A stretch of 5,181 nt of DNA from Bacillota bacterium (GTDB lineage: Bacteria; Bacillota; Bacilli; Bacillales; Bacillaceae_J): the NCBI GenBank assembly GCA_023457235.1, contig JAEWMK010000447.1:1-5181 (forward strand), in the 5' to 3' direction. Of this stretch, positions 1 to 5,075 are shown one piece after another. The notes below the pieces were generated by a model. The model was not told the DNA's origin. It was given only the letters and a program-made list of their open reading frames with translations, and searched no databases. The position numbers were made by a program, and so were the translations under genes. Within the stretch, counting starts at the first letter, position 1. Each line of letters starts with the position of its first letter.

Positions 1-156
1 TTATTAACAATACGTGCAATTCCAGACGTCATATTTCTTTTAGGGGTTGTTGGAATTCTATATGTTTGCGTGAAATCACTATTTAATCTTCGCAAACCAA
101 CTCACAAAGATGGGGAAAAGCTTCCAGTTGGTGATTTAGCTATTTCTAAAGATTGA
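1..156 (+). CDS. C-terminal fragment of a membrane protein, probably nitric oxide reductase large subunit (qNOR-like)
   Basis: This is an open frame running in from the left edge, 51 residues long, ending in TGA; the start lies outside the window. Residues 9-24 (PDVIFLLGVVGILYVC) form one hydrophobic transmembrane segment. It is followed by a polar, basic tail beginning SLFNLRKPT. A last helix with the pattern R-x-x-P-D-V/T-I-F and then a short cytoplasmic tail with FNLRKPT resembles the C-terminus of quinol-oxidising nitric oxide reductases (NorB/NorZ, heme-copper oxidase superfamily) as I recall them from Bacilli. Such enzymes reduce NO to N2O at the membrane. This is recognition from a short fragment only. 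Another heme-copper oxidase subunit I or an unrelated multi-spanning protein is possible. The gene is convergent with acsA and separated from it by a terminator, so it is probably not part of the acetate module. Confidence 0.5.
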   Translation, partial: LLTIRAIPDVIFLLGVVGILYVCVKSLFNLRKPTHKDGEKLPVGDLAISKD

Positions 157-176
157 AGTTTCAAGATACACAAATA

Positions 177-207
177 GGCTGCCTAAAAAGTTAGGCAGCC
201 CATTTTT
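177..207 (+). terminator. Rho-independent terminator between the convergent genes
   Basis: A perfect 10-bp stem, GGCTGCCTAA (177-186) and TTAGGCAGCC (191-200), with an AAAG loop, is followed by CATTTTTC with five consecutive T. It ends transcription of the upstream + strand gene 20 bases after its stop. The same stem lies just beyond the acsA stop on the - strand, but there the trailing sequence is only TATTTG, so it would work less well in that direction. It may still serve both genes. Confidence 0.92.
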
Positions 208-212
208 CATTA

Positions 213-1931
213 TTAATCTTCCATAGTTGATAGGTCACCTGTTGGTAAGTCTAACTCCCATGCTTTTAGTACACGTCTCATAATTTTACCGCTTCGTGTC
301 TTTGGAAGCTTATCACGGAACTCGATTTCACGAGGAGCTGCGTGTGCTGCTAAACCAGTCTTAACAAATGCACGAATTTCTTCTTTTAATTCATCAGTCT
401 GCTCATAGCCATCACGTAAAGCAATAAACGCTTTAATAATTTCTCCACGAACTGGATCTGGCTTACCGATAACACCAGCTTCTGCAATAGCTGGATGTTC
501 AACAAGTTTACTTTCTACTTCAAATGGACCTACGCGCTCACCAGCTGTCATGATAACATCATCGACGCGGCCTTGGAACCAGAAATATCCATCTTCATCC
601 ATATAAGCAGAGTCACCAGATACATACCAATCATTTGGTAGGAAGTAAGACTCATATTTTTCTGGATTATTCCAGATTTGTCTCATCATTGACGGCCAGC
701 CTTTTTTGATTGCTAAGTTACCCATGCGAAGTGGAGGCAACTCATTACCTTGGTCGTCTACAATAGCAGCTACTACGCCTGGAATTGGCTTACCCATTGA
801 ACCAGGTCTAATTTCCATGGATGGGTAATTCGAGATTAATTGTGCGCCCGTTTCAGTCATCCACCAGTTATCGTGAATCCGTAATCCAAATACTTTATGT
901 CCCCAACGAACAACTTCTGGATTTAGTGGTTCACCAACACTAAGAACATGACGAAGGGCAGATAAGTCATATTGTTTAATTACTTCGTCGCCAGCGCCCA
1001 TCAACATACGGAATGCAGTTGGTGCACTGTACCAGACTGTATCCTTTAAGTCTTCTAATGTATGATACCAAGTTTCCGGTTTAAAACGTCCACCTACGAT
1101 AACGTTTGTGACACCATTTAACCATGGACCGAATATTCCATAAGATGTTCCTGTTACCCAACCTGGATCTGCTGTGCACCAATAAACATCATCTTCTTTT
1201 AAATCTAGTACCCATTTAGCAGTTTGATATTGTTGGATCATAGCATTGTGTACATGTAGTACACCTTTAGGCTTTCCAGTAGAACCAGATGTATAGTGTA
1301 ATAAACTACCATCCTCTCGATCTACCCACTCTATTTCCAACTCATTACTAGCTTCAGCAAAACGAGCCTTGAAATCTACGAATTTACCATCTTCAGTAAC
1401 GTTGTCCCCCACAACAACGACCTTTTCAAGAAGTGGTAATTCACCTACCGGTATGCGGTTTAGTAATTGTGGTGTAGTTACAATTACTTTAGCGCCGCTA
1501 TCTTCAAGGCGGTCACGTACCGCTCCCTCCATGAACGCTTCAAATAATGGGCCAACAATAGCGCCTAGTTTCAGTGCTCCCAATACAACAAAATATAGCT
1601 CTGGAGAACGTGGCATAAATACGAATACACGATCACCTTTTGCAACATTAGCTGCAGTTTTTAGAACATTGCCAGCTTGATTTGTGCGCTCCATCATTTC
1701 TTTGAACGAGTATTGTTCGTTTCTGTCTGCATCACGATAATGAAGTGCGATCTTGTCCCCTTTTCCACCAAGCGCATGACGGTCAATTGCTTCATAAGCG
1801 ATATTAACTCGTCCAGTTTCATACCATGAAAAATTCTTTTCTACTTCTTTCCAATCAAAGTTAGCATATACCTCGTTGTAATCTTTTAAATTATAGTCCC
1901 CTTGAACCGCAGAAAGCGTTTCCACTTTCAT
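213..1931 (-). CDS. acsA: Acetyl-CoA synthetase (acetate--CoA ligase, AMP-forming)
   Basis: It activates acetate with ATP to acetyl-AMP and then forms acetyl-CoA in the cytoplasm, allowing growth on acetate and acetoin-derived acetate. The 572-residue length equals that of B. subtilis AcsA. Visible ANL-superfamily motifs are the ATP/phosphate loop YTSGSTGKPKG (213-223), NWWMTETG (355-362; the Trp pair forms the small acyl pocket), SGD (438-440), the hinge GRVDDVI (454-460), AGERVGPFEVE (463-473), and the C-terminal A10 motif PKTRSGK ending in Lys549. Lys549 is the residue acetylated by AcuA in B. subtilis. The ATG start has a strong site GGGGGAG (1937-1943) five bases upstream. The gene diverges from acuABC, which encodes its modifying enzymes. 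A promoter, a CodY-like box and a cre-like site lie at its 5' end (listed separately). All key residues are present and there is no sign of damage. Confidence 0.98.
   Translation of the reverse strand: MKVETLSAVQGDYNLKDYNEVYANFDWKEVEKNFSWYETGRVNIAYEAIDRHALGGKGDKIALHYRDADRNEQYSFKEMMERTNQAGNVLKTAANVAKGDRVFVFMPRSPELYFVVLGALKLGAIVGPLFEAFMEGAVRDRLEDSGAKVIVTTPQLLNRIPVGELPLLEKVVVVGDNVTEDGKFVDFKARFAEASNELEIEWVDREDGSLLHYTSGSTGKPKGVLHVHNAMIQQYQTAKWVLDLKEDDVYWCTADPGWVTGTSYGIFGPWLNGVTNVIVGGRFKPETWYHTLEDLKDTVWYSAPTAFRMLMGAGDEVIKQYDLSALRHVLSVGEPLNPEVVRWGHKVFGLRIHDNWWMTETGAQLISNYPSMEIRPGSMGKPIPGVVAAIVDDQGNELPPLRMGNLAIKKGWPSMMRQIWNNPEKYESYFLPNDWYVSGDSAYMDEDGYFWFQGRVDDVIMTAGERVGPFEVESKLVEHPAIAEAGVIGKPDPVRGEIIKAFIALRDGYEQTDELKEEIRAFVKTGLAAHAAPREIEFRDKLPKTRSGKIMRRVLKAWELDLPTGDLSTMED
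1911..1924 (-). promoter_or_regulatory. Candidate cre (CcpA binding site) inside the acsA start codons
   Basis: Read on the - strand the site is TGGAAACGCTTTCT, which matches 9 of the 10 fixed positions of the cre consensus TGNAANCGNWNNCA; only the last base differs. It covers acsA codons 3-7. Its centre is about 44 bases downstream of the predicted transcription start, where bound CcpA would act as a roadblock. Carbon catabolite repression of acsA by CcpA is established in B. subtilis. The position here is seen directly; function is inferred. Confidence 0.75.
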
Positions 1932-1936
1932 TAAAT

Positions 1937-1943
1937 CTCCCCC
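1937..1943 (-). promoter_or_regulatory. Ribosome binding site of acsA
   Basis: GGGGGAG on the - strand, preceded by AAA and followed by ATTTA and the ATG. It confirms the start at 1931. Confidence 0.85.
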
Positions 1944-1955
1944 TTTATTTTTCTG

Positions 1956-1968
1956 TGGAATGATTCCA
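1956..1968. repeat. Small inverted repeat over the acsA transcription start
   Basis: TGGAA-TGA-TTCCA is a perfect 5-bp inverted repeat with a 3-base centre. It begins at the inner edge of the acsA -10 and covers the predicted start point near 1961. It could be a minor operator or a chance palindrome; I do not recognise a known factor for it. Confidence 0.4.
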
Positions 1969-1996
1969 TTATAATACCAATTTTCAGAACTTTCAA
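1968..1996 (-). promoter_or_regulatory. Sigma-A promoter of acsA
   Basis: On the - strand there is TTGAAA (1991-1996), a 17-base spacer and a perfect TATAAT (1968-1973). Transcription would begin near 1961, giving a leader of about 30 bases. A/T-tracts at 1997-2023 sit immediately upstream of the -35 and could act as an UP element. The promoter is assigned from sequence match alone, but hexamers and spacing are near ideal. Confidence 0.85.
1979..1993. promoter_or_regulatory. Candidate CodY box within the acsA promoter
   Basis: AATTTTCAGAACTTT matches the 15-base CodY consensus AATTTTCWGAAAATT at 13 positions. It fills the -10/-35 spacer of the acsA promoter and overlaps the edge of the -35, so bound CodY should block RNA polymerase. 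CodY is the GTP- and branched-chain-amino-acid-sensing repressor of Gram-positive bacteria. Binding is inferred. Confidence 0.65.
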
Positions 1997-2065
1997 TCGT
2001 TAAGTTAAATTTTTTTAAAAAAACTTATAATATCATGAACAAAATCCGACAAAATACACCAACAT

Positions 2066-2095
2066 TTATCACCATCCCCTAGTTTCATGTATAAT
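2066..2095 (+). promoter_or_regulatory. Probable promoter of acuABC
   Basis: A perfect TATAAT lies at 2090-2095. The best upstream hexamer is TTATCA (2066-2071) at an 18-base spacing, which matches TTGACA at four positions. Transcription would start near 2102 and leave a leader of about 94 bases before acuA. It runs divergently from the acsA promoter; the two -10 boxes are about 117 bases apart. The weak -35 makes this less certain than the acsA promoter. No good cre was seen close to it. Confidence 0.6.
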
Positions 2096-2128
2096 AGGGT
2101 AAGAACAAAAATATTACTTTTTTTCTAT

Positions 2129-2156
2129 TAAAAGGATTTATCTAAAAGGTTTTATC
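2129..2156 (+). repeat. Tandem 14-bp direct repeat in the acuA leader
   Basis: TAAAAGGATTTATC (2129-2142) is followed without a gap by TAAAAGGTTTTATC (2143-2156); 13 of 14 positions are identical. It sits between the predicted acuABC promoter and the acuA start. The region is AT-rich, but a head-to-tail copy of this length containing the GG and the TC is notable. It could be an operator for a tandem-binding regulator, or a local duplication. Confidence 0.6.
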
Positions 2157-2180
2157 ATTTTAAAGTAGAATAAATAAAAC

Positions 2181-2189
2181 AAGGCGGTG
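2181..2189 (+). promoter_or_regulatory. Ribosome binding site that fixes the acuA start at TTG 2196
   Basis: AAGGCGGTG differs by a single base from AAGGAGGTG, the complement of the 16S rRNA tail. It ends six bases before TTG at 2196. The GTG at 2187 that would extend the frame by three codons lies inside this site and has no usable site of its own. Confidence 0.8.
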
Positions 2190-2195
2190 TCCCGA

Positions 2196-2828
2196 TTGGA
2201 GCACAACAAAACTTATTATTCAAAAGAGATGATGACAGATCATGGTCCTCTTATTATAGAAGGACCAGTAGAACCGCAACTTTTGGAAAATTACGAATTC
2301 CACAAAGATTTAGTGGCCTTTAGACAACCAGAGGAGCAGCATAAAGCAATTGTTGAAATTGCTAGTTTGCCAGAAGGTAGAATATTAATTGCAAGACAGA
2401 ATAGTATGATAGTAGGCTATGTTACTTTCGTATACCCTGATCCATTGGAAAGATGGTCTGAAGGGAAAATGGATAACCTAATAGAATTAGGGGCGATTGA
2501 AATAATTCCGCAATTCCGCGCGAAAGGTGTCGGAAAAAACTTATTAAAAGTTTCCATGATGGATGACCAAATGGAAGATTATATTATTATTACGACTGAA
2601 TATTATTGGCATTGGGACCTAAAAGGTACCGGCTTAAACGTTTGGGAGTATCGAAAAGCAATGGAAAAAATGATGAATGCCGGTGGACTTATTTGGTATG
2701 CGACAGACGACCCTGAGATAAGCTCCCATCCTGCCAACTGTTTGATGGCGCGAATTGGTTCAAGAGTTTCACAAGATTCAATCCAAGAGTTTGATCATCT
2801 TAGATTCATGAACCGATATTTCTATTAA
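2196..2828 (+). CDS. acuA: AcuA, protein lysine acetyltransferase acting on acetyl-CoA synthetase
   Basis: This is a GNAT-family enzyme. In B. subtilis AcuA uses acetyl-CoA to acetylate the catalytic lysine of AcsA (Lys549), which inactivates it. With the TTG start the protein is 210 residues, the length of B. subtilis AcuA, and begins MEHNKTYY, matching the known MEHHKTYH N-terminus as I recall it. The GNAT fold spans roughly residues 50-175. The acetyl-CoA pyrophosphate loop R-x-x-G-x-G is R108-A-K-G-V-G113, preceded by the beta strand IELGAIEIIPQF. Other family-typical stretches are YPDPLERWSEG (80-90) and TTEYYWHWDLKG (133-144). The conserved C-terminal end is RLRF/HLRF-type, ending NRYFY. 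It is the first gene of acuABC, 31 bases ahead of acuB, and diverges from its target gene acsA. Confidence 0.95.
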   Translation: MEHNKTYYSKEMMTDHGPLIIEGPVEPQLLENYEFHKDLVAFRQPEEQHKAIVEIASLPEGRILIARQNSMIVGYVTFVYPDPLERWSEGKMDNLIELGAIEIIPQFRAKGVGKNLLKVSMMDDQMEDYIIITTEYYWHWDLKGTGLNVWEYRKAMEKMMNAGGLIWYATDDPEISSHPANCLMARIGSRVSQDSIQEFDHLRFMNRYFY

Positions 2829-2859
2829 TTTATTAATCTAATTAAGGGAGGCAATTTTC

Positions 2860-3507
2860 GTGATTATTGAAGAAATTATGAACCCACTTGTTATTTCGTT
2901 GAAACCCCATGAAACAATCGGAAAAGCAATTGAACTTATGCATTCCAATCGGATCCGCCACATCCCCATCATTGATGAAAATGAATTTGTTGTCGGAATT
3001 GTAACAGACCGTGATATAAGAGATGTAAGCCCATCGATTTTTCATGCTGAAGAACATTTGGATGATCTTCAAAAGCCAGTCGCTTCAATTATGACTGAAA
3101 ATGTTATTACAGGTCATCCACTGGACTTTGTTGAGGAAGTATCAGCTATGTTTTATGAGCATAAGATCGGTTGTTTACCGATCGTAACGGAAGGGAAATT
3201 AGTTGGAATTATCACCGAAACTGATATGTTACATACCCTTGTTAAGCTGATGGGCGCCGATCAACCAAGTTCATTAATAGAAATAAAAGTAAAAAATAAA
3301 CTTGGACAACTTTCTGAAGCAGCCCAAGTATTTAGTGAAAATAATGTGAATATCATTAGCGTATTAGTTTACCCTGATAAAAAAGATGACGGTAGTAAAA
3401 TTTTATTGTTTAGAGTCCAGACTATGAATCCAATGAAAGCTATAGCTGAATTAAATAAACGCGGTTATACGGTATTATGGCCAAATCTACCAGGTGTAAC
3501 ATCATGA
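2860..3507 (+). CDS. acuB: AcuB, CBS-pair and ACT domain protein
   Basis: The protein has 215 residues (B. subtilis AcuB is about 214). It begins at a GTG with AAGGGAGG (2844-2851) eight bases upstream. Domain order is CBS 1 at about 3-58 (IMNPLVISLKPHETIGKAIE, then RHIPIIDE and VGIVTDRD), CBS 2 at about 75-130 (SIMTENVITGHPLDFVEE, then GCLPIVTEGKLVGIITETD), and an ACT-like domain at about 138-209 (IEIKVKNKLGQLSEAAQVF, then NIISVLVYP). CBS pairs usually bind adenine nucleotides and ACT domains bind amino acids or small effectors, so a sensing role is likely. It was named for acetoin utilisation; its biochemical job in AcsA control is not settled to my knowledge. It is co-transcribed between acuA and acuC, and its TGA overlaps the acuC ATG. 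Confidence 0.95.
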   Translation: MIIEEIMNPLVISLKPHETIGKAIELMHSNRIRHIPIIDENEFVVGIVTDRDIRDVSPSIFHAEEHLDDLQKPVASIMTENVITGHPLDFVEEVSAMFYEHKIGCLPIVTEGKLVGIITETDMLHTLVKLMGADQPSSLIEIKVKNKLGQLSEAAQVFSENNVNIISVLVYPDKKDDGSKILLFRVQTMNPMKAIAELNKRGYTVLWPNLPGVTS

Positions 3508-4679
3508 GCAAAAGCATTTACTATGTATACTCCAATGACTTCCAAAGCTATAAATTCAATGAAAGCCATCCCTTCAACCAAAGAAGAGTGGAGCTAACAA
3601 CGGATTTATTAAAAATGTCTGGTGCGCTTAAAGATTCACATATCATTCCACCAAGAATTGCAACTGATGAAGAAATTGGTCTTATTCATGACCCCAATTA
3701 TATTGAAGCGGTTAAAAAAGCCGGTTACGGTGAATTGTCTGAAGACGTTGCAAATAATTACGGTCTCGGTACAGAAGACGTTCCGATATTCCCGAACATG
3801 CATGGAGCAAGTGCTTTATTAGTAGGTGGGACGCTTACAGCAGTAGATTTAGTAATGGAAGGAAAGGCTGACCATGCCTTAAGTTTAGGCGGCGGATTAC
3901 ATCATGGATTTCGTGGTAAGGCTTCAGGCTTTTGCATCTATAACGACAGTGCGATTGCCATCAAATATATGCAACAAAAATATGGAGTCAAAGTTTTATA
4001 TATTGATACGGATGCCCATCATGGCGACGGGGTTCAATGGTCATTTTATGATGATCCAAATGTTTGTACCTTTTCTATCCACGAGACCGGCCGATACCTT
4101 TTCCCGGGTACTGGAAATGTATCTGAAAAAGGACAAGGACAAGGCTATGGAACGTCTTTTAATATTCCGGTTGATGCATTTACAGAGGATGAATCCTTTC
4201 TCGAATGTTTTGTAACCGCTATCCGTGAAGTGACGGAATTTTTCAAACCAGATGTAATCATATCACAAAATGGTGTTGATTCACATGTTTTGGACCCTTT
4301 AACCCACTTATCTACTACGATGAGAGTATACCGAGAAATACCAAAGCTCGCCCATCAGTTGGCGCATGAGTATTGCGATGGCAGATGGATTGCAGTTGGT
4401 GGCGGCGGTTATGATCATTGGCGAGTCGTACCAAGAGCATGGTCTTTAATCTGGTTGGAAATGTTAGAAAAACAAGATGAAATTGCGCGAGGTGCATTGC
4501 CAACAGAATGGCTTGAGAAATGGCAACCAAAATCGCCGGTGAAATTGATTCCTACTTGGGAGGACCCTGACAATCTTTATCCATCAATCCCAAGGAAACA
4601 AGAGATCACTGAAAAGAATATGCAAACTATGGAAAAGGCTCTGCAGCATATAAGAAGCTCCAGAAAAAAGGCGAACTAA
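3504..4679 (+). CDS. acuC: AcuC, zinc-dependent protein deacetylase (class I HDAC-like)
   Basis: It removes the acetyl group from acetylated AcsA, restoring acetyl-CoA synthetase activity, without using NAD. The 391 residues are close to the roughly 387 of B. subtilis AcuC. Deacetylase motifs are all present: GGGLHHG with the catalytic His133-His134, D168-T-D-A-H-H-G-D with zinc ligands Asp170 and His172, the third ligand Asp264 in HVLDP, HETGRYLFPGTG (193-204), and the transition-state Tyr303 in GGGGYDH. I chose ATG 3504, which overlaps the acuB stop as ATGA and has AGGTG (3492-3496) seven bases upstream. This start gives MSKSIYYVYSNDFQ, in line with the family. An in-frame ATG at 3477 would add nine residues inside acuB and lacks a site. 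The overlap points to translational coupling with acuB. Confidence 0.96.
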   Translation: MSKSIYYVYSNDFQSYKFNESHPFNQRRVELTTDLLKMSGALKDSHIIPPRIATDEEIGLIHDPNYIEAVKKAGYGELSEDVANNYGLGTEDVPIFPNMHGASALLVGGTLTAVDLVMEGKADHALSLGGGLHHGFRGKASGFCIYNDSAIAIKYMQQKYGVKVLYIDTDAHHGDGVQWSFYDDPNVCTFSIHETGRYLFPGTGNVSEKGQGQGYGTSFNIPVDAFTEDESFLECFVTAIREVTEFFKPDVIISQNGVDSHVLDPLTHLSTTMRVYREIPKLAHQLAHEYCDGRWIAVGGGGYDHWRVVPRAWSLIWLEMLEKQDEIARGALPTEWLEKWQPKSPVKLIPTWEDPDNLYPSIPRKQEITEKNMQTMEKALQHIRSSRKKAN

Positions 4680-4694
4680 AAATATCGCTCACTT

Positions 4695-4704
4695 GAACTA
4701 GTTC
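4695..4704. repeat. Perfect 10-bp palindrome after acuC
   Basis: GAACTAGTTC, 16 bases past the acuC stop. It is short and could be chance; it directly precedes the interlocked repeats. Confidence 0.35.
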
Positions 4705-4711
4705 GGTTAGT

Positions 4712-4755
4712 GGAGAGAAAACAGCAAAAAAAGATAGGATTGTTAATTTCTCTCC
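4712..4755. repeat. 9-bp inverted repeat (stem A) downstream of acuC
   Basis: GGAGAGAAA (4712-4720) and TTTCTCTCC (4747-4755) are perfect complements with a 26-base loop. Adding AGT (4709-4711) with ACT (4758-4760) over a two-base bulge extends the stem to 12 pairs. It cannot coexist as a simple hairpin with stem B, which uses part of its loop. Confidence 0.65.
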
Positions 4756-4781
4756 TTACTGAATTAATTGTGCTATCTTTT
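4729..4781. terminator. Possible terminator hairpin after acuC (stem B)
   Basis: AAAAGATAG (4729-4737) pairs with CTATCTTTT (4773-4781). Inside, TTAATT (4743-4748) pairs with AATTAA (4762-4767), leaving a 13-base loop. The result is one long, imperfect, AT-rich hairpin with A-run and T-run flanks, the shape of a bidirectional terminator between convergent acuC and the tnpB element. Low GC in the stem makes it an atypical terminator. Confidence 0.5.
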
Positions 4782-4843
4782 AAATTAATTTCCAAATGAA
4801 TGGAGCCACTTTCATATTATAGATATTTCATAATTCAAAATAT

Positions 4844-4907
4844 TTACCAAATATCCCCAACTGTAAAACCGTTCGGAAATGGATCCGTCTCATCTAACAC
4901 CCACTGA
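4844..4907 (-). pseudogene. Short 3' coding remnant of an unidentified gene (tentative)
   Basis: Immediately outside the apparent right end of the insertion element, the - strand reads WVLDETDPFPNGFTVGDIW and then TAA (stop at 4844-4846). The composition looks like natural protein rather than random AT-rich DNA, with Pro-Phe-Pro-Asn-Gly and Gly-Asp-Ile-Trp. If the element inserted into a gene, this would be its last twenty or so codons, with the rest beyond the right edge of the window. I do not recognise the family. The frame stays open backwards through the element's RNA region up to a TAG near position 5006, so the exact junction cannot be told from reading frame alone. Chance is a real alternative. 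Confidence 0.3.
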
Positions 4908-5075
4908 GTCAACAACCCATGACTAAAGTCACAGGCTTGTAAGATCTTACGACCTTTAGAATTTACAGCGGACAACAAGACTAGTGTCTTGCCCTTCAAA
5001 CCACGCTAGAGGTACTGTTTGGGCTCCAAGCAACCCGCTTGCATGATTTAAGCCACAACTATTTGTGGTAGAATT
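4908..5075 (-). ncRNA. Predicted omega RNA (reRNA) scaffold of TnpB
   Basis: TnpB nucleases use an RNA made from the tnpB 3' end and the element's right end. In - strand order the visible stems are CCACAA/TTGTGG (5053-5058, 5063-5068) over the tnpB stop, CAAGC/GCTTG (5027-5031, 5037-5041), GGGC/GCCC with TTT/AAA (5018-5024 with 4991-5000), CAAGAC/GTCTTG (4976-4981, 4986-4991), the palindrome GTAAGATCTTAC (4939-4950), and TGACT/AGTCA (4920-4931). So many compact stems in a row in a non-coding stretch support a structured RNA. The 5' limit is a guess; the guide would continue past 4908 into flanking DNA. Confidence 0.65.

Noticed and set aside
1369..1680. Open frame of about 100 codons on the + strand inside acsA
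   Set aside because: It lies wholly antisense to a conserved full-length acsA, has low-complexity Ser/Thr-rich content and no ribosome binding site.
1992..2005. Possible second cre (TTCAATCGTTAAGT) near the acsA -35
   Set aside because: Only 7 of 10 fixed consensus positions match; the site in the acsA codons is far better.
2001..2027. Inverted repeat TAAGTT...AACTTA flanking T and A runs in the divergent region, considered as a terminator or operator
   Set aside because: There is no GC in the stem except one pair, and it sits upstream of both promoters. It is better explained as an A/T-tract or UP-element region.
2026..2031. A second perfect TATAAT on the + strand upstream of acuA
   Set aside because: No acceptable -35 lies 16-18 bases upstream; it sits in an A/T-tract where such matches are expected by chance.
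2842..3072. Open frame on the - strand antisense to acuB
   Set aside because: It mirrors the CBS-domain coding sequence and has no start context or recognisable domain.
3477..3503. Earlier in-frame ATG for acuC
   Set aside because: It would add nine residues overlapping the end of acuB and lacks a ribosome site; the ATGA-overlap start fits the family.
3622..4530. Three other open frames (3622-3822 +, 3904-4215 +, 4315-4530 -) within acuC
   Set aside because: Out-of-frame or antisense shadows of the intact deacetylase gene, whose motifs are complete.
4680..4907. Search for a CRISPR array, tRNA or further gene in the post-acuC gap
   Set aside because: No regularly spaced repeats, no tRNA cloverleaf and no frame with a start and ribosome site were seen; only the inverted repeats and the short - strand remnant.
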